A DNA stretch of 64,000 bases from Hofstenia miamia (Eukaryota; Xenacoelomorpha; Acoela): NCBI GenBank assembly GCA_004352715.1, contig SCFE01000003.1, positions 4,064,316 to 4,128,315 of the forward strand. The letters run 5' to 3'. Every line of letters begins with the position of its first letter. Within the stretch, counting starts at the first letter, position 1. Made by a program: the position numbers and the translations under genes. Of this stretch, positions 57,383 to 64,000 are shown piece after piece. The notes beneath the pieces are model-generated. The model saw only the letters and a program-made list of their open reading frames with translations, ran no database searches and was not told the DNA's origin.

Positions 57383-58362
57383 AGGAAGAGTAAGTGGAGA
57401 AGAATTAAATGCCTGATAAAGAACTCAATAAGAAATTTTAATTCACAATGAAAATAATAAATGATGTTGGGAGAATAATTAGTCACATAAATATTTGTCA
57501 TGAATGGTGTTCCAAAAGTTCTTGTCATGATTGTATGCATGAAAGGAAATATTACTTATGAAGAAAATGATGAATTCATGAAATTACGATATTTATTAAA
57601 ATTAAATACATTGAAATGGGGTAATTCGGACACCTGGTCACTTTTATTTTTCATCGACTAACGACAATTGTTTCTAGTGAAGCCTAAATACATTTTTTAG
57701 TTACACAAACATGATGAACCGAAATTAATCAATAGAAGCGAAAACAATTTGCAGGGTATTCACAGCTGTATTATATTTGAAATTAAACAATCCGAAAAAA
57801 CATGATTTTAGTATTTTTCATGAGGTTTGATCTACCACAAAGCTTTGTTGTAGGTTTGAATGGGTTGGCTTGCGAAACCACCATAAGAAACCCTTACTAA
57901 ATTTGTCGCCCTTGCGTAACTGGTCTGGTGTTTTACCCAAATACAGACAACGGGAATTCTTACAATTTCTTACGCCGGTGATGGACCAAGCAAGACTAAT
58001 TGATCTATTGAGACAGCACTTCCAACTGTCTATTGCTATTACACGCACGCACGCATGTTAGTGAATCACGCGCAAATCACACTTTGCTGTAACTGCCAAA
58101 ACTTGCTTCAGTTTTTCAACAATTGAGTTGACTGCATCTAAACTGTGTTCTTCCGTTGTAATATTTGATTTCCTTCATTTCTGTATATCGTCAATCTGTA
58201 TAAGTGCCTCGCTCATATTTGAAAGTTAATCCACCACCAAATGGCAAGATAGTCGGCCAAAGCTGTTCAAGCGTGCAAGGTTGGCCAAACTTTACTGGGT
58301 GCATCCAAGCAATATGGTGTATAACGAACAACTGTGTGTAGACATCTCTGCTGTAAGTAAGT
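57383..58362. other. No gene recognised
   Basis: A less AT-rich region at 57820-58360 precedes the pogo relic and may be its degraded 5' part. Frames there on either strand are not identifiable. Confidence 0.35.
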
Positions 58363-59500
58363 AAGGTAGGCCGACCACCAATGCTCACAGCATGTCAAGA
58401 GGATGTGCTTGTGTACACTCTAAATCAGATGTTGGCGTAGAGTTACGGTTTTGACAATGTGGATTTCAAGGTCTTGGTCCGCAGCTGCCTGAATAGTTTG
58501 AATCAAACCGTTGTGCAATTCAAAGACAATTTACCAGGCACTGAATCCGTCCACAGCTTCATGAAATGTAACAACATCATGGCGAGAAGGGCGTGTAATA
58601 TGAAAAAAGCTCAGTAATCTGTCTCAAGAGAAGATAACAAAAACTTCTTTACTAGAATATCTAATAGTGCTGGAGACATTCTAGCAAATAGGATCTACAA
58701 TTACGACGTCAACACTTTAAGTATTGATCCTGAAAGAAAAAGTGTCATGGTTATTCGAGGAACAAGACGTACTGAACAGGTCAAGGACCATTCCAAAGTG
58801 AATATATACATAATGGCATACGGTAGTGCTGCAGAGGAACTTCTTTCATCTTTTTTATGCTACAAGTCAGAACATCGATACGATGGCTTGACGAGTGAAG
58901 GTCTAAAAGGTGCATGTTATTTAAACGCTAAATCTGGATGGCTTAAAATGAATACATTTGAAAAGGGTTTCCATGAAGTGTTTATTCGAGATATTTAGCA
59001 CCTTCCAGGGAAAATAATGATTGTGGGTGATAACCTCAGAAGCCATTTCTCTATAGTATGATGTTTACTTCACGTGTCTACCTCAAAAGACAACCTACAC
59101 TCTACAGTAATTGGATGTTGCTGTTTTTAGGCCCCTCAAGAGTATTTGGAGAGAAATATTGGATAACTACCGCAAGAAGTCTCGAGAAAAACTGGCCTTT
59201 CCAAAAACGCAATTTCCAGTGTTACTGAGTGACCTGTGGCTGAAGCTGCATCCAAACGTCTCGAAAAAGGTTTGCTGCGGATTTTTTGCGACTGGCTTGC
59301 ACTTGAAAGATGCAAATGAACAACTGAAGCATCTAACGAATGAGCATTTTTGACGTAGCTGTGGTTATTAGACAGATCGATTCTGTCTTGATTAATCTCC
59401 TGAAGACAAACAGAGGTGCTGGACAAACTGCTCTAAGATGACCTGAATAAAAAATAGCCGTGGGTAAGAAGTTGAAAATTAGCGATGTTCAAAACAGAGG
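58363..59500 (+). mobile_element. pogo/Tigger-type DNA transposase relic
   Basis: Read across stops and frameshifts, the plus strand gives KVGRPPMLTACQEDVLVYTL, YGFDNVDFKVLVRSCLN, QFKDNLPGTESVHSFMK, IYNYDVNTLSIDPERKSVMV, IRGTRRTEQVKDHSK, LCYKSEHRYDGLTSEG, KIMIVGDNLRSHFS, LDVAVFRPLKSIWREILDNY and LLKTNRGAGQ. This is the full order of a DDE_1 (Tigger/jerky-like) transposase. All three catalytic Asp codons remain recognisable (NYD, VGDN, LDVA), but stops (for example after TLNQMLA and FIRDI) make it dead. Terminal repeats were not found. Confidence 0.88.
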
Positions 59501-60130
59501 AAGTGTCGTACAAGATGGAATTCTTTGCAGATCAAGGACGGGGATGAATGAGTGCAAGGGCGGGGAACGGGAATAGGACGCAGATGAGCAGAGCCAACCT
59601 TAGCCAGCGCGGGGCCTGTGCCAAAATATGCATATAAGTGAAAGGAAAAAGTCACGTTAGCAACGTCCTGTTATTATAATGTGGGTTCGTACCCTCATTT
59701 AGTTGTTGTAAAAGTACATAGATCTGCACTTGCATATGTTCTGTGTTGGGAAATTATAGAACTTGCAAAATATACATAATTATATATTTTTTTTCTCAAT
59801 AATATAATTATGGATCATGTTGTATATAATTGAAACTTCAGTAAGTGTATGCATCTCAACTTGAGGATATTGTAAGCATAGTATGCAATTACACATTTTA
59901 GAGATCATTTAGTATTTTAAAGTATCTTCAAGCCACTTTAAAGAAATAAAAGCTTTGGAAAGAAATTGGTTAAATTTTAAGGTATCATTGTGTAACCTTA
60001 AAGCAAATCAGTGTTCTGAAAACCATCTAATGTTTTATGATATCCTTAAGTTACTCTAAAGAGATTCATTGTACGTAATATAGTTGTGTATATTTTATCC
60101 CCTAATCAAATCTCAGATAGCAAAAAAATA
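59501..60130. other. No gene recognised
   Basis: A GC-richer purine patch at 59520-59600 follows the pogo relic and may be its tail; otherwise AT-rich. Confidence 0.35.
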
Positions 60131-60132
60131 TA

Positions 60133-60521
60133 GGGTTGTCAGATAAGTTTTTTCCCATACAAAATCCTTTATATCTTTTGAAATATAGGACCATTCACAC
60201 TGAAATTTGAAATAGCAACAGACTAAACATAGATGCAGATTTTGTTATAGCAGCTTTTTGAATGCTTTTAATTCTAAATATCTATGCAGTTTTGAATTTT
60301 TTTTAATGAAATAGCAATTACTCGCAGATAGAGCATTTGAAATCAAGATGGAGCTTGAACGTAATGACATCCGAAAACTGATTTTCTACTGTTGGAAGCG
60401 AGGTTTGAGCTCCAGAGATGCTGCAAAAGAAATGTGTTCAGCCTTAGGTGACAATATTGTCTCGGAAAGAACATGTCGAACATGGATGAGCTTTGTTTGG
60501 AAAAAACTTATCTGACAACCC
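60133..60521 (+). mobile_element. Mariner deletion derivative keeping the N-terminal HTH
   Basis: The left end GGGTTGTCAGATAAGTTTTT and the inverted right end are identical over at least 20 bp, flanked by TATA, so TA target duplications fit. An intact 55-codon frame (60348-60515) encodes the first helix-turn-helix of a mariner transposase (MELERNDIRKLIFYCWKRGL, AAKEMCSALGDNIVSERTCR). It then reads straight into the right inverted repeat (FVWKKLI, stop). The catalytic domain is deleted. The perfect ends suggest it is comparatively young. Confidence 0.9.
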
Positions 60522-60523
60522 TA

Positions 60524-60937
60524 TATTAATCAACTGCAGAAAACATGTTATAAATAAAAGGAAAGCACAGAAGAAATAGCGATGCTATACTTCTAGAAGG
60601 TAATAAATTTATCAAGTAATTTTTTTGTATTTTGGAATCTAATTGAGTTAAAGCATATTTGTTATTTCCACGTATTTATAAAGACTGGTTATTTGCTCTA
60701 TTTTACTTAAATTTTCAACAAAATCCTCAACTTCGGAAGCCAAACTTTGAAAACTTGGGGGCATGACTCCATTCACTCCCTCCCTTGCTACACGTATGCA
60801 TCAATCTCAGTTGATAGCAGTTACAAACCACTTATCCATTCTATGTAAATGGTAGATCACAAATATCTTTTAATTATAACGTTAAACATGAAAAGAGCTT
60901 TATTTGGTGTAAATCATAGTGTACTTTTTTAAGTATG

Positions 60938-60938
<1 letters not shown>
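60524..60938. other. No gene recognised
   Basis: AT-rich. GTTGATAGCAGTTACAAACC at about 60818 recurs near 10372 with changes, so this is partly dispersed repeat. Confidence 0.35.

Positions 60939-61022
<84 letters not shown>
60939..61022. repeat. (TA)n microsatellite
   Basis: About 40 TA units with short ATGTATACATGT interruptions. Confidence 0.93.
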
Positions 61023-61025
<3 letters not shown>

Positions 61026-61995
61026 TAAATGTTTATATAAGCTACATTACCAGGGAAGAAGTATTGAACTGCAACTAAAAGCAGAATTAGAAGAACGGTC
61101 AATTTTTGTACAACTTTGCATTTTGCGAACAAGAACTTCATTTCTAAATTTTAAATTTATAAAGATCTGATCTTCAAATATCAATAACATGTTCTTATAA
61201 TTCTTTGGTTAAAGCATGATTTTTATTAAAATTTTAAGAAATAATTTAAGACATCCAATAAATGCAATGTAATAAATTACTAAATCACAAATTATGTAAT
61301 TGGTTCTGAAATAACTTCTTAGCCATTTACTTTGAAATGCTAAAAAACATATTTCAATAGAATTCTTATGGACTTTGTATGCTTGATGTTAAACTTTTTA
61401 TGAAATTTTTAATGCAAAAATAAAGAAAAAATCAATGCTGTATTGCCTCAGCATATCTATATAATTCTTGTCTATAAAGTGTGACTGTTTGAGCCAATAC
61501 GTAGATGAGTGCATCCTTTTTTGTCAAATTTTTTTTTGAAGGAATTATTTTTGTGAATTTAGAAACTGTAGCATATAAAATATACACTTTTCACTTTGTT
61601 AAATGAGCTGTTACACCAACAACTATTTCTAGTGCTGCATACCTAAGTATCTATTTAGGGCTAATTTCTTGCAAATGAAAAATTTACCAATTTTTTTTTT
61701 ACTAAATGCTTAAAATATTGTTAAACACTATTCAATTTATAGGAATTCATTGCTATGCAATTTCTTTAATTATCAAAATTTGGATAATATATTTTAGGAT
61801 TACCTAGGATAATGTATTACTATTTAGAAATTCTTGTTTGGATTTTTAAAAAAGTGTATTATCATTTGATTTCGAAAATAATTTTGCATGTTTGCATTGA
61901 AATAAACCATAAAGCATTTTACTCACAAAAGCACCCTTCCTAAAATGCATTATTTAAATTGTTTCCCTATCTTTATTATTTTGAATAACTGCAAG
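61023..61995. other. No gene recognised
   Basis: AT-rich sequence with no supported feature. Confidence 0.4.
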
Positions 61996-62001
61996 TTTTT
62001 T

Positions 62002-62036
<35 letters not shown>
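61996..62036. repeat. (TA)n microsatellite
   Basis: A TA tract just upstream of the Tc1 relic, which inserts preferentially at TA. Confidence 0.9.
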
Positions 62037-62037
<1 letters not shown>

Positions 62038-62052
62038 GAGGTTGTTATGCCA

Positions 62053-62795
62053 GTGTGCAAATTACTTATGCCTAAATAAGAGTTGCACCAAATCAAAATA
62101 TATATTATTTTGAACATAGAGTGGTATACTATGCTTGATTGAGCCTGTGCTTCACCATTGTATAACCTCTTGTTTTAACACTCTTGCAAACAATTAGAAA
62201 ACAACCTGTCTGATGTTATTATGTATACATAGCATAACTGTCAACACGGGGCGAAATTTTGTTTATTTTTCACTCTAAAATTAAAATGGGTAAAAGCAAA
62301 GACTTATTTAGCAGAGAGAATGACAAAATTGTGCAGTTACCAGCCGAAAGCAAATCAACGTTGGAAATTTCAAAAGCATTGCACAGAGACCACAGAAAAG
62401 TTAAAAAGTAGTGAATGACATGAACAAAGAGTTGACACGAACCAAAGGAAAGGGTTTCAAGAACATCAGTACCAGAGACAAACGTAAAGTAAAGCAAATC
62501 CTTATCAAAACTCTTTTATTAGGCAGTTCTGAAGTTTTTGAAAAGCCGGCTAATTAGGTGTAAAACGAGACAAATGATGCAGAACACTTAGGACACTTCC
62601 TGAAATCAAGAAACCTGTCATTAGACCACCTCTATAAAGTGAACATCTAACAACGTTGAAGTGGGCAAGAGAAAATCTAAAAATACTTTAGCCACGTAAT
62701 TTTCACAGATGAGTCTCGAATAATGCTGGATGTTCCAGATGGGCGGTCAAAAGAATGGATCTTTAATGGTCGAACAGCTCATACTCGACTAAGAT
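62053..62795 (+). mobile_element. Tc1-like transposase relic
   Basis: A possible left terminus CAGTGTGCAAATTAC lies at 62053. From ATG 62286 the frame reads MGKSKDLFSRENDKIVQLPA, then LEISKALHRDHRKVKK before a stop. It continues in broken frames (TKGKGFKNISTRDKRKVKQI) to VIFTDESRIMLDVPDGRS and KEWIFNG at 62698-62775, which holds the first catalytic Asp (TDES). The remaining catalytic part and right end are missing. Dead copy; not the same family as the 14-531 element. Confidence 0.8.
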
Positions 62796-64000
62796 CAGGC
62801 CTAAACCGGTCCAGTCCATTTAAATCCGGTAAATCTGCAAGAGCCCGTTAATCAGGTTAAAATCTGGTTAAAAACATAGGAAGAAATTAGGTTCATTTAA
62901 TAATCTGAGAAATATTGTCTTCAATTTCACGCGGATGAAATTTGCTATGTTAATACATTAGTGAGAAAATGAAATAATAAATTCTGATGTTTCTTTATCA
63001 TCTAGAAATGCATCTACGATCAATCCCTGTCAGGAAGGTTTTGTCTGACCTTTCACTATTACATATTATGTTGTTGATCTGTTAAAGAACTTGCAATGAT
63101 TTTCAAAAATTTTATTCCCGACGTCGGTTTTTCAATAGAAAAATTAAAATTGTATATTTCAAACATGTTTTACACCAAAACCTATTAATCTATGAAACCA
63201 TCTACGATTATTTATTGCTGACTAAACCTTGTTTAAATCACGCTATGTTACTTTGTTGTAAAGCATGTAATGAACTTGCAAATTGAATTATCGCACAACA
63301 CTTATTTTGAAGCAAAGAAATTTAGTTTTCCTCTGCTTAGTGTTGTGCAATTAAAATAATTCAAATTTTTTGAGATGAATGCAATTTTTGAATTTCAAAA
63401 TTTATTAATTACAATGATAGCAGTATAACAAAACAATAGGAATTGTGGCAACGGGTGGAAGGATTCCTACTTGTCATTCTTGTCTTAATCTACATTTTGC
63501 CTCTCAAATTATGGAATTGCAATAATCCATGTACTATTTGAAGAAAATTATCAAATTTAGGTGAACATGATGCATTATTGACTTCAGCATTGTTGCTAGG
63601 CTATGTTTCATTTAAAGAAAATTATTCAAAAAGTTCTGAGTTTCTTATTCTATTTCGTTTTCTGTAACTGCATACATTTCCTTCATTAAATGTTGATGTT
63701 TGCGTGCATTTTCAGTTTGCTTTATGAAAATTTCATGTGTAGGATCATGAAGTTGATATAAGAAAATATTCGTGTGGTGGGGACTGGGAAGGATTGATCA
63801 AAATTCTGCCCCATGGACAAACTTTGAATGTGTGATTTGACGCACATTCTTACAAACAGGGGAATGAATATCAATTACCGTAAACTGGGGTAGCATTGAA
63901 CACTACACATATTCCTGTTTACATATTTCGCGAAATCAAAACAAAATTGCAAAACTTTGCTCTGTTAAAATGTGGGGGCCTAATAGGTGATGTTCCTGGA
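62796..64000. other. No gene recognised
   Basis: A segment at about 62795-62880 with CCGGTCCAGTCC and related motifs looks like another dispersed repeat. The rest is AT-rich without supported features to the window end. Confidence 0.35.

Noticed and set aside
58191-58388. Minus-strand frame containing GGRPTLLTYS, resembling a transposase start
   Set aside because: It is antisense to the pogo relic, whose plus-strand frame gives a much better and longer match.
59136-59426. 96-codon minus-strand frame
   Set aside because: Antisense shadow of the C-terminal part of the pogo transposase.
1-64000. tRNA, rRNA or CRISPR features
   Set aside because: No cloverleaf with A and B boxes at proper spacing, no rRNA core sequence and no regularly spaced short repeats were seen on either strand by eye; a covariance-model scan would be decisive.

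Overview
The window looks like AT-rich nuclear DNA from an invertebrate animal. Genes are split by introns with GT..AG borders and spaced kilobases apart. (TA)n tracts are frequent, assembly gaps often sit in or beside repeats, and the intergenic space is full of decayed transposons. A flatworm or a cnidarian would fit the divergent GPCR and the repeat style, but the sequence alone does not settle the taxon. There is no operon, CRISPR array or other prokaryotic feature.

Host genes, left to right. (1) Two diverging paralogues (1658-2737 on the minus strand, 10683-11781 on the plus strand) encode membrane-anchored or secreted proteins made of two tandem cysteine-rich domains that I cannot assign to a named family. 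(2) The C-terminal four exons of MAEA/GID9, the RING-type subunit of the CTLH/GID ubiquitin ligase, lie at 25467-28690 on the minus strand. A 419-codon intronless type II membrane coiled-coil gene on the same strand sits inside one of its introns (26339-27598). (3) A lysine-rich protein with CCHH/CCHC zinc-binding clusters starts at 29673 on the plus strand and runs into an assembly gap. (4) A complete two-exon rhodopsin-class GPCR lies at 37070-39174 on the plus strand. (5) An exon of a protein O-fucosyltransferase-like enzyme lies at 47856-48529 on the minus strand.

Mobile DNA makes up most of the rest. Class I: several fragments of non-LTR elements (5.7-7.2, 9.07-9.86, 17.2, 19.8-20.4, 22.9-23.7 and 34.5 kb), a R2/NeSL-type element with a restriction-like endonuclease (7241-9051, minus strand), and a Ty3/gypsy gag-protease relic (13.5-14.3 kb). 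Class II: three internally deleted Tc1/mariner copies with intact terminal inverted repeats and TA target duplications (14-531, 14457-15039, 60133-60521), a Tc1 transposase relic (62.05-62.8 kb) and a pogo/Tigger relic (58.4-59.5 kb). There are also two TA-flanked MITEs (22302-22712 and 43642-43968) and a family of short hAT MITEs with CAG...CTG ends and 8-bp target duplications (32507, 37545, 44649, 56668, possibly 46729 and 57043).

The most noteworthy points are the nested gene with its 28-residue glycosylation-site repeat, the two-domain cysteine-rich family, the hAT MITE family defined here from its target duplications, and the deletion-derivative mariners that keep only a DNA-binding or only a catalytic half. 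Five N gaps and two single-N joins limit the view. One single-N join (42495) separates two near-identical copies and is probably an assembly artefact.
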